The translations under genes were made by a program, and so were the position numbers. A DNA stretch of 64,000 nucleotides, taken from the NCBI RefSeq assembly GCF_000832305.1, contig NZ_CP010537.1, positions 3,100,001 through 3,164,000 of the forward strand, given 5' to 3'. Under the pieces are notes generated by a model. That model did no database searches, was not told the DNA's origin, and saw nothing but the letters and a program-made list of their open reading frames with translations. Shown here one piece after another: positions 8,318 to 16,376 of the stretch (positions are counted from its first letter, which is position 1; every line of letters begins with the position of its first letter). This stretch comes from Cupriavidus basilensis (lineage in GTDB: Bacteria > Pseudomonadota > Gammaproteobacteria > Burkholderiales > Burkholderiaceae).

Positions 8318-11300
8318 TCAGGCCGCGACCCGCGCCGCCGCCCCGCGATACTGCGCCAGCAGCGCCACACGCCGCGCCGCCGCCTTCTCCATATTGGCTT
8401 CCTTGACATGCCCGAAGCCGCGGATGTCGTCGGGCAGGCTTGCCAGCGCTACCGCCGTATCCAGCCGGTCCGCATTCAGCGTCGCGCCGAATTCCTCCGC
8501 CATCGCGATGTAGTCCTCGATCAGCTTGCGTTCCGCGCGCCGCTCGGCGGTCTTGCCGAACACGTCGAAGGCGGTGCCGCGCAAGCCCTTGGCGCGTGCC
8601 AGCAGACGGAAGGCGGTCAGCATGGCCGGGCCGAAGCGGCGCTTGACCAGGTGGCCATGCGAGTCCCGCTTTGCCAGCAGCGGGGGGGCCAGGTGGAAGC
8701 TGAGCTGGTAGTCGCGGCCAGGTTCGCCTTCGAACTGCGCGCGCAGCTTGTCCAGGAAGGCGGGGTCGGCGTACAGGCGGGCGACTTCGTACTCGTCCTT
8801 GTAGGCCATCAGCTTGGCCAGGTTGCGCGCCACGGCTTCGGCGAGCGGCAAGCGCGGGTTGGCGCCCACGCGCTTCTCGGCGGCGCGCACGCTTTCGACC
8901 GCGGCGCGATACCGGGCGGCGTACGCCGGATTCTGGTAGGCCGTGAGCAGGGCTTCGCGCTGGCGGATGACGCTATCGAGCGTTTCCGGCATGGCCACCA
9001 CCTGGGCACGCGGCGTGATCTGCAATTGCGCTGCGAGCGCAGCCTCGCCGTGATGCGCCAGATAGCGGCCCCAGTCGAAGGCCAGCAGGTTCTTCTCCAC
9101 CGCTACGCCGTTCAGCTCGATGGCGCGCACGAGGCTTTCGCGCCGCAACGGGACCCAGCCCTTTTGCCAGGCAAAGCCCAGCAGCAGCGGGTTGGAGTAG
9201 ATCGAATCGGCCAGCAGCTTCACGGCCCACGCGTTGGCGTCGATAAAGGCGCAGGCGTCGCCGACGCTGGCGCGCAGGTCTTGCTCGGCCGAGGCGCCCG
9301 GGAATTTCCAGTTGGGGTTCTTGATGAAGTCGGCGGTAGGCGTATCGGCGCTGTTGATGGCGGCTGCCGTCACGTCGATCCGGGTCTTGGACAAGACCTC
9401 GGGCGAGGCGGAGACGATCGCGTCGCAGCCGATCACCAGCCGTGCCTCGCCGGTGGCGATGCGGGTGGCGTGCAGCGCGGCCGGGGTCGGGGCGATCTGC
9501 ACGTGGCTGATCACCGCGCCGCCCTTCTGCGCCAGGCCGGCCATGTCGAGCACGGTCACGCCCTTTTGCTCCAGGTGGGCGGCCATGCCGAGCAAGCCGC
9601 CGATGGTGACCACGCCAGTGCCGCCGACGCCCGTTACCAGCACGCCGTAGGGCCGCTCCAGCGTGGGGAGCGCCGGCTGCGGCAGCGCGCTGAAATCGGC
9701 GAGCGCGCCCTTGCCGCCCGCCGCGGCCGGCTTGCGCACCTGCGCGCCTTCGGCCGTGACAAAGCTCGGGCAAAAGCCGTTGACGCAGGAGAAGTCCTTG
9801 TTGCAGGACGATTGGTTGATCTTGCGCTTCGTGCCCAGCGGCGTTTCCAGCGGCTCCACCGACAGGCAGTTGGACTTGACCGAGCAGTCGCCGCAGCCTT
9901 CGCAGACCGCGTCGTTGATAAACGCGCGCTTGGCGGGATCGGCCATGGTGCCGCGCTTGCGGCGGCGGCGTTTTTCGGTGGCGCAGGTCTGGTCGTAGAT
10001 CAGGATGGTGACGCCGGCGGTATCGCGCAGCTGGACCTGGATCTCATCGAGCTGGTCGCGGTGGTGCACGGTCACGCTGGCGGGCAGCATGCCGCCGTCG
10101 CCGTATTTCTCGGGCTCGTCGGTGACCACCACGATCTTGCTGGCGCCTTCGGCCAGCACCTGGTGAGCGATCTGCGGCACCGTCAGCACGCCGTCCACCG
10201 GCTGGCCGCCGGTCATCGCCACGGCGTCGTTGAACAGAATCTTGTAGGTGATATTGGCCTTGGCCGCGATGGACGCGCGCACCGCCAGCAGGCCCGAGTG
10301 GAAATAGGTGCCGTCGCCGAGGTTGACGAACACATGCTTCTCGCCGGTGAAATGCATCTGCCCGGTCCACGCCACGCCCTCGCCGCCCATCTGGCTGAAG
10401 GTGTCGGTATTGCGGTCCATCCACATCGCCATATAGTGGCAGCCGATGCCGGCCAGCGCGCGCGAGCCTTCGGGCACGCGGGTGGAAGTGTTGTGCGGGC
10501 AGCCCGAGCAGAACCAGGGCTTGCGCTCCACCGAGATGCGCGGGCGCGCGGCTTCGCGCTCCTTGGCCTCGATCAGCGCCACGCGCGCGGCGATGCGCTC
10601 GCGCACGTCGGTGGGCAGGTCGCTCTTCTCCAGCCGGGTGGCGATGGCCTTGGCGATCAGCGCGGGCGATAGCTCGTAGTGCGCCGGCAGCAGCCAGTTG
10701 CCGCGCGGCAGCGACCATTCGCCGCCGTGGTTGCCGCGCTCGTCGAACTTGCCGTAGACCTTGGGCCGCACGTCGTCGCGCCAGTTGTAGAGTTCTTCCT
10801 TGAGCGCGTATTCGAGGATCTGGCGTTTTTCTTCCACCACCAGGATCTCTTCCAGGCCGGTGGCGAACTCGCGCGCGTCGTGCGCGTCCAGGGGCCACAC
10901 GCAGCCCACCTTGAACACGCGGATGCCGATACGGCGGCAGGTATCGTCGTCCAGGCCCAGGTCCGACAGCGCCTGGCGCACGTCGAGGTAGGCCTTGCCG
11001 GCGGTCATGATGCCAAAGCGCGCGTTCGGCGAATCCAGCACCACGCGGTTGAGCTTGTTGGCACGGATATAGGCCAGCGCCGCATACCATTTGTGGTCGA
11101 GCAGGCGGGCTTCCTGCGCCAGCGGCGGATCTGGCCAGCGGATATTGAGGCCGCCCTCGGGCATGGCGAAGTCTTCCGGCAGCACGATCCGCACGCGATC
11201 CGGATCGACCTCCACCGAGGCGGTGGATTCCACCACGTCGGTCACGCATTTCATCGATACCCACAGGCCGGAGTAGCGGCTCATGGCCCAGCCGTGCAGG

Positions 11301-11878
11301 CCGTAGTCGAGGTATTCCTGCACATTGGACGGGTACAGCACCGGAATGCCGGAGGCCAGCAGCACATGCTCGGACTGGTGCGCCACCGAGGACGACTTGG
11401 CGGCGTGGTCGTCGCCCGCCAGCAGCAGCACGCCGCCGTGCTTTGCGGAGCCGGCCGAGTTGGCGTGCTTGAGCACATCGATGGAGCGGTCCACGCCCGG
11501 GCCCTTGCCGTACCACATCGAGAACACGCCGTCGCGGGTCGCGTCCGGGAACAGGTTGACCTGCTGGGTGCCCCACACGGCGGTAGCCGCCAGGTCTTCG
11601 TTCACGCCGGGCTGGAACACCACGTCGCTGGCGGCCAGGTGCTTCTTGGCCTTCCACAGCGCCTGGTCCACGCCGCCCAGCGGGGAGCCGCGGTAGCCGG
11701 AGATGAAGCCCGCCGTATTCAGTCCGGCGGCAAGGTCGCGCGCCTTTTGCAGCATGGGCAGGCGCACCAGCGCCTGGGTGCCGCTGAGATACACGCGGCC
11801 TTTCTCCAGGGTGTATTTGTCGTCAAGGGAAACCGACGCTAGCGCATCTTGCTGGGCTGAGGATAGGGGGGCATTCAT
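8318..11878 (-). CDS. Fused indolepyruvate:ferredoxin oxidoreductase family protein
   Basis: 1186 residues, the usual size of the single-chain enzyme of proteobacteria. It oxidatively decarboxylates aryl-pyruvates (indolepyruvate, phenylpyruvate) to acyl-CoA using TPP and iron-sulfur clusters. Seen in order: N-terminal pyrimidine-binding domain (GYRGSPLGGVDQALW), TPP domain with GIGCHYMAMWMDRNT and NLGDGTYFHSGLL, a ferredoxin-like insert near residues 655-700 (CEGCGDCSVKSNC, then SCNKDFSCVNGFCP), and a C-terminal gamma domain (GVGGTGVVTIGGLLGMAA). The final 200 residues are the alpha-helical extension of these fused forms. Transcribed away from a LysR gene 116 bases upstream, which probably regulates it. 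Confidence 0.92.
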   Translation of the reverse strand: MNAPLSSAQQDALASVSLDDKYTLEKGRVYLSGTQALVRLPMLQKARDLAAGLNTAGFISGYRGSPLGGVDQALWKAKKHLAASDVVFQPGVNEDLAATAVWGTQQVNLFPDATRDGVFSMWYGKGPGVDRSIDVLKHANSAGSAKHGGVLLLAGDDHAAKSSSVAHQSEHVLLASGIPVLYPSNVQEYLDYGLHGWAMSRYSGLWVSMKCVTDVVESTASVEVDPDRVRIVLPEDFAMPEGGLNIRWPDPPLAQEARLLDHKWYAALAYIRANKLNRVVLDSPNARFGIMTAGKAYLDVRQALSDLGLDDDTCRRIGIRVFKVGCVWPLDAHDAREFATGLEEILVVEEKRQILEYALKEELYNWRDDVRPKVYGKFDERGNHGGEWSLPRGNWLLPAHYELSPALIAKAIATRLEKSDLPTDVRERIAARVALIEAKEREAARPRISVERKPWFCSGCPHNTSTRVPEGSRALAGIGCHYMAMWMDRNTDTFSQMGGEGVAWTGQMHFTGEKHVFVNLGDGTYFHSGLLAVRASIAAKANITYKILFNDAVAMTGGQPVDGVLTVPQIAHQVLAEGASKIVVVTDEPEKYGDGGMLPASVTVHHRDQLDEIQVQLRDTAGVTILIYDQTCATEKRRRRKRGTMADPAKRAFINDAVCEGCGDCSVKSNCLSVEPLETPLGTKRKINQSSCNKDFSCVNGFCPSFVTAEGAQVRKPAAAGGKGALADFSALPQPALPTLERPYGVLVTGVGGTGVVTIGGLLGMAAHLEQKGVTVLDMAGLAQKGGAVISHVQIAPTPAALHATRIATGEARLVIGCDAIVSASPEVLSKTRIDVTAAAINSADTPTADFIKNPNWKFPGASAEQDLRASVGDACAFIDANAWAVKLLADSIYSNPLLLGFAWQKGWVPLRRESLVRAIELNGVAVEKNLLAFDWGRYLAHHGEAALAAQLQITPRAQVVAMPETLDSVIRQREALLTAYQNPAYAARYRAAVESVRAAEKRVGANPRLPLAEAVARNLAKLMAYKDEYEVARLYADPAFLDKLRAQFEGEPGRDYQLSFHLAPPLLAKRDSHGHLVKRRFGPAMLTAFRLLARAKGLRGTAFDVFGKTAERRAERKLIEDYIAMAEEFGATLNADRLDTAVALASLPDDIRGFGHVKEANMEKAAARRVALLAQYRGAAARVAA

Positions 11879-11994
11879 CGATGCTGTCTCCGGGTGCTCT
11901 TGTGGGCTGTCACTGAGTGTAGGAAGGCTGGCCGATATCGTAAAATCATGAATTCAGAGAGCTGGTATCCGAAAAACGCATAGCGGAGTGGCAT

Positions 11995-12942
11995 ATGGCG
12001 AAAGAGCGGCACGGGAAGGAAGACGGCGGGCAGCGCATCGCCAAGGAAATTACCCTGCGGCAGTTCCGCTATTTCGCCGCGGCGGCGGAGACCGGCCAGT
12101 TCTCCATGGCCGCCACCGCCGAGCATGTGTCGCAATCGGCCATTACCAATGCCGTGCTGATGCTCGAGCAGCAGCTTGGCGTGCGCCTGTTTGACCGCCT
12201 GCCGCACGGCGTGGCCCTGACGGCGGAGGGCCACCGGCTGCATCAGCGCGCCCGGCAGATCCTGGATGCCGTGCAGGACACGTTGCGCGAGCCGCGCTTC
12301 CAGGCGCACAACCTGAGCGGCACGGTGCGCCTGGCGGCGTCCTACACGGTGCTGGGCTACCTGCTGCCGGGCCTGCTGGCGCGGTTTCGCACCAACTACC
12401 CGGATATCGATTTCGACCTGCACGACATGGACCGTCCCGGCATCGAGCGCGCGGTGCTGGCCGGGGAGATCGAGCTTGGCATCGGGCTGCTGTCCAATAT
12501 CGAGAGGCTGCAACGCTTTGCCCACCACACGCTGATCCGCTCGCGGCGCCAGCTATGGGCGTCGCCGTCGCATCCCCTGCTGGCGTTGCCCAGGCTGACG
12601 CTGAAGGACATCGCGGCGCATCCCTACATCCTGCTGACGGTGGATGAAGGCGAGCGCTCCACGCTGCGCTACTGGCGCAGCAAGCGGCTGACGCCATCGA
12701 TCGCCTTTCGCACCAGTTCGATGGAGGGGCTGCGCGGGCTGGTGGCGCACAGCTTTGGCGTGACCGTACTGTCCGACATGGTGTACCGCCCGTGGTCGCT
12801 GGAAGGCAAGCAGATCGAGGCGCGGCCGATTGCCGAGGGCGTGCCGGACATGGAACTGGGCCTGCTGTGGCAACCCGGGCGCAAGCTGGACAAGCCCGCC
12901 GATGCGCTGCGCGAGTTCCTGATCCATGCCAGCGGCAGCTAG
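11995..12942 (+). CDS. LysR-family regulator divergent from the indolepyruvate oxidoreductase
   Basis: 315 residues. A short Lys-rich leader precedes the helix-turn-helix ([20 protein letters not shown], then [20 protein letters not shown]) at about residues 17-75; the effector-binding domain runs from about residue 105 ([20 protein letters not shown]). The start ATG has GGAG eight bases upstream. The divergent position 116 bases from the oxidoreductase gene suggests it senses an aromatic keto acid or related compound, but this is inference. An 8-bp palindrome TGAATTCA at 11949-11956 lies in the shared promoter region and is the only small dyad I could see there. No target motif was verified. 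Confidence 0.9.
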   Translation: MAKERHGKEDGGQRIAKEITLRQFRYFAAAAETGQFSMAATAEHVSQSAITNAVLMLEQQLGVRLFDRLPHGVALTAEGHRLHQRARQILDAVQDTLREPRFQAHNLSGTVRLAASYTVLGYLLPGLLARFRTNYPDIDFDLHDMDRPGIERAVLAGEIELGIGLLSNIERLQRFAHHTLIRSRRQLWASPSHPLLALPRLTLKDIAAHPYILLTVDEGERSTLRYWRSKRLTPSIAFRTSSMEGLRGLVAHSFGVTVLSDMVYRPWSLEGKQIEARPIAEGVPDMELGLLWQPGRKLDKPADALREFLIHASGS

Positions 12943-12954
12943 GCGTCAATCCCC

Positions 12955-13011
12955 TGTGCCAAGGCGCCACACGCTGTTCCAGATTGGTACACCTTGGCGC
13001 ACCGCGGCACA
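12955..13011 (+). promoter_or_regulatory. Three tandem activator-site candidates upstream of the sigma-54 promoter
   Basis: Dyads of the form TGTkCC-N5-GsyACA begin at 12955 (TGTGCC/GCCACA) and 12975 (TGTTCC/GGTACA). A third, weaker site at 12995 keeps only the right half (GGCACA at 13006-13011). The starts are exactly 20 bp apart, about two helical turns, and 76-132 bp upstream of the -24 element. This is where an NtrC-type activator such as the nearby AcoR-like protein would bind. Confidence 0.55.
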
Positions 13012-13086
13012 CTGGAAGCCGCCTGCATAGCCTCCTGCTTGCCAGGTTTTACGTGGTTTCGCCGTTCTCGCTGCGCCGTGTCCGCC

Positions 13087-13102
13087 AGGCACGGCTTTTG
13101 CG
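13087..13102 (+). promoter_or_regulatory. Sigma-54 (-24/-12) promoter of the aldehyde dehydrogenase gene
   Basis: AGGCACGGCTTTTGCG matches the consensus TGGCACG-N4-TTGCW at all key bases. GG is at 13088-13089 and GC at 13100-13101, with the obligatory 10-bp spacing. It lies 59 bases before the acoD-like ATG. A sigma-54-dependent activator with an intact GAFTGA motif is encoded 3 kb downstream, which supports use of this promoter. Confidence 0.8.
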
Positions 13103-13160
13103 GATGGATGCTTGTGCGCGAACAACGCGGCACGACGGACATCACAGAACGGAGACAGAC

Positions 13161-14681
13161 ATGAACATGGCGGAAATCGCCCAGCTGGGCGTTGCGTATC
13201 CCTACAAGGAACAGTACGAAAACTATATCGGCGGCGCCTGGCTGGCCCCGGCCGATGGCCAGTACTTTGAAGCGATCTCGCCGGTCACCGGCAAGCCCTT
13301 CACGCGCGTGCCGCGCTCCAACCAGAAGGACGTGGACGCCGCGCTGGACGCCGCGCACCGCGCCAAGGGCGCCTGGGGCCGCACCTCCACCACCGAACGC
13401 GCCAACATCCTGAACCGCATCGCTGACCGCATCGAGGCCAACCTGGTCACGCTGGCGGTGGCCGAAACCATCGACAACGGCAAGCCCATCCGCGAAACCA
13501 CGGCGGCCGACCTGCCGCTGGCGGTGGACCATTTCCGCTACTTCGCCGGCTGCATCCGCGCGCAGGAAGGCGGCATTTCCGAGATCGACCACGACACCGT
13601 GGCCTATCACTTCCATGAGCCGCTGGGCGTGGTCGGCCAGATCATCCCGTGGAACTTCCCGCTCCTGATGGCCACGTGGAAGCTCGCGCCCGCGCTGGCC
13701 GCCGGCAACTGTGTGGTGCTCAAGCCCGCGGAGCAGACGCCGGCCTCGATCCTGGTGCTGATGGAAATCATCGGCGACCTGCTGCCGCCGGGCGTGCTCA
13801 ATGTGATCAACGGCTTCGGGCTCGAGGCAGGCAAGCCGCTGGCCTCCAGTTCGCGCATCAGCAAGATCGCCTTTACCGGTGAGACCACCACCGGCCGGCT
13901 GATCATGCAGTACGCCTCGCAGAACCTGATCCCGGTCACGCTGGAACTGGGTGGCAAGTCGCCCAACATCTTCTTCGAGGACGTGCTGTCCGCCGACGAC
14001 GCCTACTTCGACAAGGCGCTGGAAGGCTTCGCCATGTTCGCGCTGAACCAGGGCGAGGTCTGCACCTGCCCGTCGCGCGCGCTGATCCAGGAGTCGATCT
14101 ACGAGCGCTTCATGGAGCGCGCGCTCAAGCGCGTGGCAGCGATCAAGCAAGGCCACCCGCTCGACAAGGCCACCATGATCGGCGCGCAGGCTTCTCAGGA
14201 GCAGCTTGAGAAGATCCTGTCGTATATCGACCTGGGCAAGCAGGAAGGCGCGCAATGCCTGATCGGCGGCGAGCGCAACGCGCTGGGTGGCGACCTTGCG
14301 AGCGGCTACTACGTCAAGCCCACGGTGTTCTCGGGCCATAACAAGATGCGCATTTTCCAGGAAGAGATCTTTGGCCCGGTGGTGTCGGTGACCACGTTCA
14401 AGGATGAGGAAGAAGCGCTGGAAATCGCCAACGACACGCTCTACGGGCTAGGCGCCGGCGTATGGACGCGAGACGGCGCACGCGCCTTCCGCATGGGCCG
14501 CGGCATCCAGGCCGGCCGCGTGTGGACCAACTGCTATCACGCCTACCCGGCGCATGCGGCGTTTGGCGGCTACAAGCAATCCGGCATCGGGCGCGAGAAC
14601 CATCGCATGATGCTGGACCACTACCAGCAGACCAAGAACCTGCTGGTGAGCTACAGCCCGAACGCGCTCGGCTTCTTTTGA
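13161..14681 (+). CDS. acoD: NAD-dependent acetaldehyde dehydrogenase, AcoD/ExaC type
   Basis: 506 residues. It oxidises acetaldehyde and other short aldehydes to acids, the second step of ethanol or acetoin-derived aldehyde use. ALDH motifs: [20 protein letters not shown] near 164-183, general base E262 in LELGGKSPN, and nucleophile C301 in [11 protein letters not shown]; the extra Cys two residues later is typical of the AcoD/ExaC group. The C-terminal [13 protein letters not shown] segment is standard. The start is ATG 13161 with GGAGAC just upstream; the frame is open earlier but overlaps the LysR gene. Preceded by a sigma-54 promoter and followed by the alcohol dehydrogenase, so the pair converts an alcohol to its acid. 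Confidence 0.93.
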   Translation: MNMAEIAQLGVAYPYKEQYENYIGGAWLAPADGQYFEAISPVTGKPFTRVPRSNQKDVDAALDAAHRAKGAWGRTSTTERANILNRIADRIEANLVTLAVAETIDNGKPIRETTAADLPLAVDHFRYFAGCIRAQEGGISEIDHDTVAYHFHEPLGVVGQIIPWNFPLLMATWKLAPALAAGNCVVLKPAEQTPASILVLMEIIGDLLPPGVLNVINGFGLEAGKPLASSSRISKIAFTGETTTGRLIMQYASQNLIPVTLELGGKSPNIFFEDVLSADDAYFDKALEGFAMFALNQGEVCTCPSRALIQESIYERFMERALKRVAAIKQGHPLDKATMIGAQASQEQLEKILSYIDLGKQEGAQCLIGGERNALGGDLASGYYVKPTVFSGHNKMRIFQEEIFGPVVSVTTFKDEEEALEIANDTLYGLGAGVWTRDGARAFRMGRGIQAGRVWTNCYHAYPAHAAFGGYKQSGIGRENHRMMLDHYQQTKNLLVSYSPNALGFF

Positions 14682-14693
14682 TACAGCGCAAGA

Positions 14694-14711
14694 ATGGGCG
14701 CTTGCGCCCAT
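14694..14711. other. Short GC-rich hairpin after acoD
   Basis: ATGGGCG (14694-14700), loop CTTG, CGCCCAT (14705-14711). It follows the aldehyde dehydrogenase stop by 12 bases and is not followed by a T-run, so it is an attenuating or mRNA-stabilising hairpin rather than a clear intrinsic terminator. Confidence 0.5.
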
Positions 14712-14793
14712 GACATGATCGACATGCCGCCCGCCCCTGCCGGCTTGCCGCCGCGCAGCGCGGGCGTCCTTGCCAACAGAATCAGGAGTCGAG

Positions 14794-15822
14794 ATGACAG
14801 CGATGATGAAAGCCGCCGTGGTGCGGGAGTTCGGCGCCCCGCTCACGATCGATGAAGTGCCCGTGCCGCAACCCGGGCGCGGCCAGATCCAGGTCAAGAT
14901 TGAAGCTTCCGGCGTATGCCACACCGACCTGCATGCCGCCGAAGGCGACTGGCCGGTCAAACCGACCCTGCCCTTTATTCCCGGCCACGAAGGCGTGGGC
15001 TATGTCTCCGCGGTAGGCGCGGGCGTGAGCCGCGTGAAGGAAGGCGATCGCGTCGGCGTGCCCTGGCTGTACAGCGCCTGCGGCTACTGCGAGCACTGCC
15101 TGCAAGGCTGGGAAACCCTGTGCGAGAAGCAGCAAAACACCGGCTACTCGGTCAACGGCGGCTATGGCGAATACGTGGTGGCCGATCCCAACTACGTGGG
15201 CCTGCTGCCGGACAGCGTGGGCTTCGTGGAGATCGCGCCGATCCTTTGCGCGGGCGTGACCGTCTACAAGGGCTTGAAAGTCACCGACACTCGGCCGGGC
15301 CAATGGGTCGTGATCTCCGGCATCGGCGGGCTTGGCCATGTGGCGGTGCAATATGCGCGCGCCATGGGCCTGCGCGTGGCCGCGGTGGATATCGACGACA
15401 AGAAGCTCGAACTCGCCCGCAAGCTCGGTGCCGAGGTCACGGTCAATGCGCGCACCACCGATCCCGTGGCGTTCCTGCAGAAAGAAATCGGCGGCGCGCA
15501 CGGCGCGCTGGTGACGGCGGTGTCGCCCAAGGCATTCGGCCAGGCGATCGGCATGGTCCGGCGCGGCGGCACGATTGCGCTCAACGGCCTGCCACCGGGG
15601 GACTTCCCCACCCCGATCTTCGACGTGGTGCTCAAGGGCATTACCATCCGCGGCTCCATCGTCGGCACCCGCAGCGACCTGCAGGAGTCGCTGGACTTCG
15701 CCGCGCATGGGGCGGTCAAGGCGACCGTGTCCACCGCGCCGCTGGAGAAGATCAACGAGATCTTCACGCGCATGCGCGCCGGCGATATCGAAGGCCGGGT
15801 CGTGATGGACTTCGCTGCTTGA
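14794..15822 (+). CDS. adhP: Zinc-dependent alcohol dehydrogenase, AdhP type
   Basis: 342 residues, medium-chain zinc alcohol dehydrogenase. It oxidises ethanol and similar primary alcohols with NAD. Catalytic zinc ligands are C42 (GVCHTDLH) and H65 with E66 (GHEG), plus the late Cys in PILCAGVT; the structural zinc site is C96, C99, C102 and C110 (CGYCEHC...C). The Rossmann motif [13 protein letters not shown] is present. The ATG at 14794 follows AGGAG; an in-frame upstream start at 14770 is less likely. It lies 112 bases after the aldehyde dehydrogenase and its product is that enzyme's substrate, so joint transcription from the sigma-54 promoter is likely. Confidence 0.93.
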   Translation: MTAMMKAAVVREFGAPLTIDEVPVPQPGRGQIQVKIEASGVCHTDLHAAEGDWPVKPTLPFIPGHEGVGYVSAVGAGVSRVKEGDRVGVPWLYSACGYCEHCLQGWETLCEKQQNTGYSVNGGYGEYVVADPNYVGLLPDSVGFVEIAPILCAGVTVYKGLKVTDTRPGQWVVISGIGGLGHVAVQYARAMGLRVAAVDIDDKKLELARKLGAEVTVNARTTDPVAFLQKEIGGAHGALVTAVSPKAFGQAIGMVRRGGTIALNGLPPGDFPTPIFDVVLKGITIRGSIVGTRSDLQESLDFAAHGAVKATVSTAPLEKINEIFTRMRAGDIEGRVVMDFAA

Positions 15823-15824
15823 CG

Positions 15825-15915
15825 TTTGCCAGCCGAATTTGCCATCCGAAGTTGCCATCCGAATTTGCCATCCGAATTTGCCATCCAAAGTTGCCACCTG
15901 AAGTTGCCACCTGAA
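15825..15915. repeat. Seven-copy 13-bp tandem repeat
   Basis: Seven head-to-tail units of consensus TTTGCCATCCGAA start at 15825, 15838, 15851, 15864, 15877, 15890 and 15903. Units 2 and 4 are identical; the last two share the variant GTTGCCACCTGAA. The array begins two bases after the adhP stop and ends 16 bases before the DUF779 start, so it fills the intergenic spacer and abuts the ribosome site GGCAAGGAG. Confidence 0.95.
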
Positions 15916-15931
15916 GGCAAGGAGCCGCACG

Positions 15932-16324
15932 ATGCCCGCCCCCCAGTCACCCGACGCCGTGCAGCGCGTCGTCGCCACGCCTGCCGCGCTGGCGCTGATC
16001 GAGCGCCTGCGCGCGCAGCACGGTGCGTTGATGTTCCACCAGTCGGGCGGCTGCTGCGACGGCAGCGCGCCGATGTGCTACCCGGACGGCGACCTGATCA
16101 TCGGCGAGGCCGATGTCTGCCTCGGCGAGATCGGTGGCGCGAATTTCTACATGACGCGCGCGCAGTTCGAGTACTGGCAGCACACGCGGCTGGTGATCGA
16201 TGTAGTGCCCGGATCGGGCGGGATGTTTTCGCTGGAAGGGCCGACCGGGTTGCGGTTCCTGACGCGCTCCGCATTGTTCAGCGATGAAGAGGCGGCGCGG
16301 CTGGAGCGTGAGCCGGCGCCGTGA
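15932..16324 (+). CDS. DUF779 family protein linked to aldehyde dehydrogenase
   Basis: 130 residues, cytoplasmic. The DUF779 family is small and very often encoded next to AcoD/ExaC-type aldehyde dehydrogenases, as here; its biochemical role is not established. Conserved features seen: MFHQSGGCCDGSAPMCYPDG near residues 34-53 with a vicinal Cys pair and a third Cys, then GEADVCLGEIGG and FYMTRAQFEYW. The conserved cysteines suggest a metal or redox role, but that is inference. It follows adhP across the 13-bp tandem repeat and converges with the sigma-54 activator gene, whose stop lies 52 bases away. Confidence 0.88.
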   Translation: MPAPQSPDAVQRVVATPAALALIERLRAQHGALMFHQSGGCCDGSAPMCYPDGDLIIGEADVCLGEIGGANFYMTRAQFEYWQHTRLVIDVVPGSGGMFSLEGPTGLRFLTRSALFSDEEAARLEREPAP

Positions 16325-16376
16325 CGCGCCGGCACGACGTGAAACCGGTGTTGATCCGCCGCGCTTTAGCCCCGCT

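Noticed and set aside
8408..10672. 754-codon plus-strand frame across the indolepyruvate oxidoreductase
   Set aside because: It is the antisense shadow of a high-GC gene with clear TPP and cluster motifs on the other strand.
12792..13160. Earlier start for the aldehyde dehydrogenase
   Set aside because: It would overlap the LysR gene and include the promoter; homology and a ribosome site support 13161.
14694..14711. Hairpin read as a full terminator separating acoD and adhP
   Set aside because: No T-run, and alcohol and aldehyde dehydrogenase genes make sense in one transcript.
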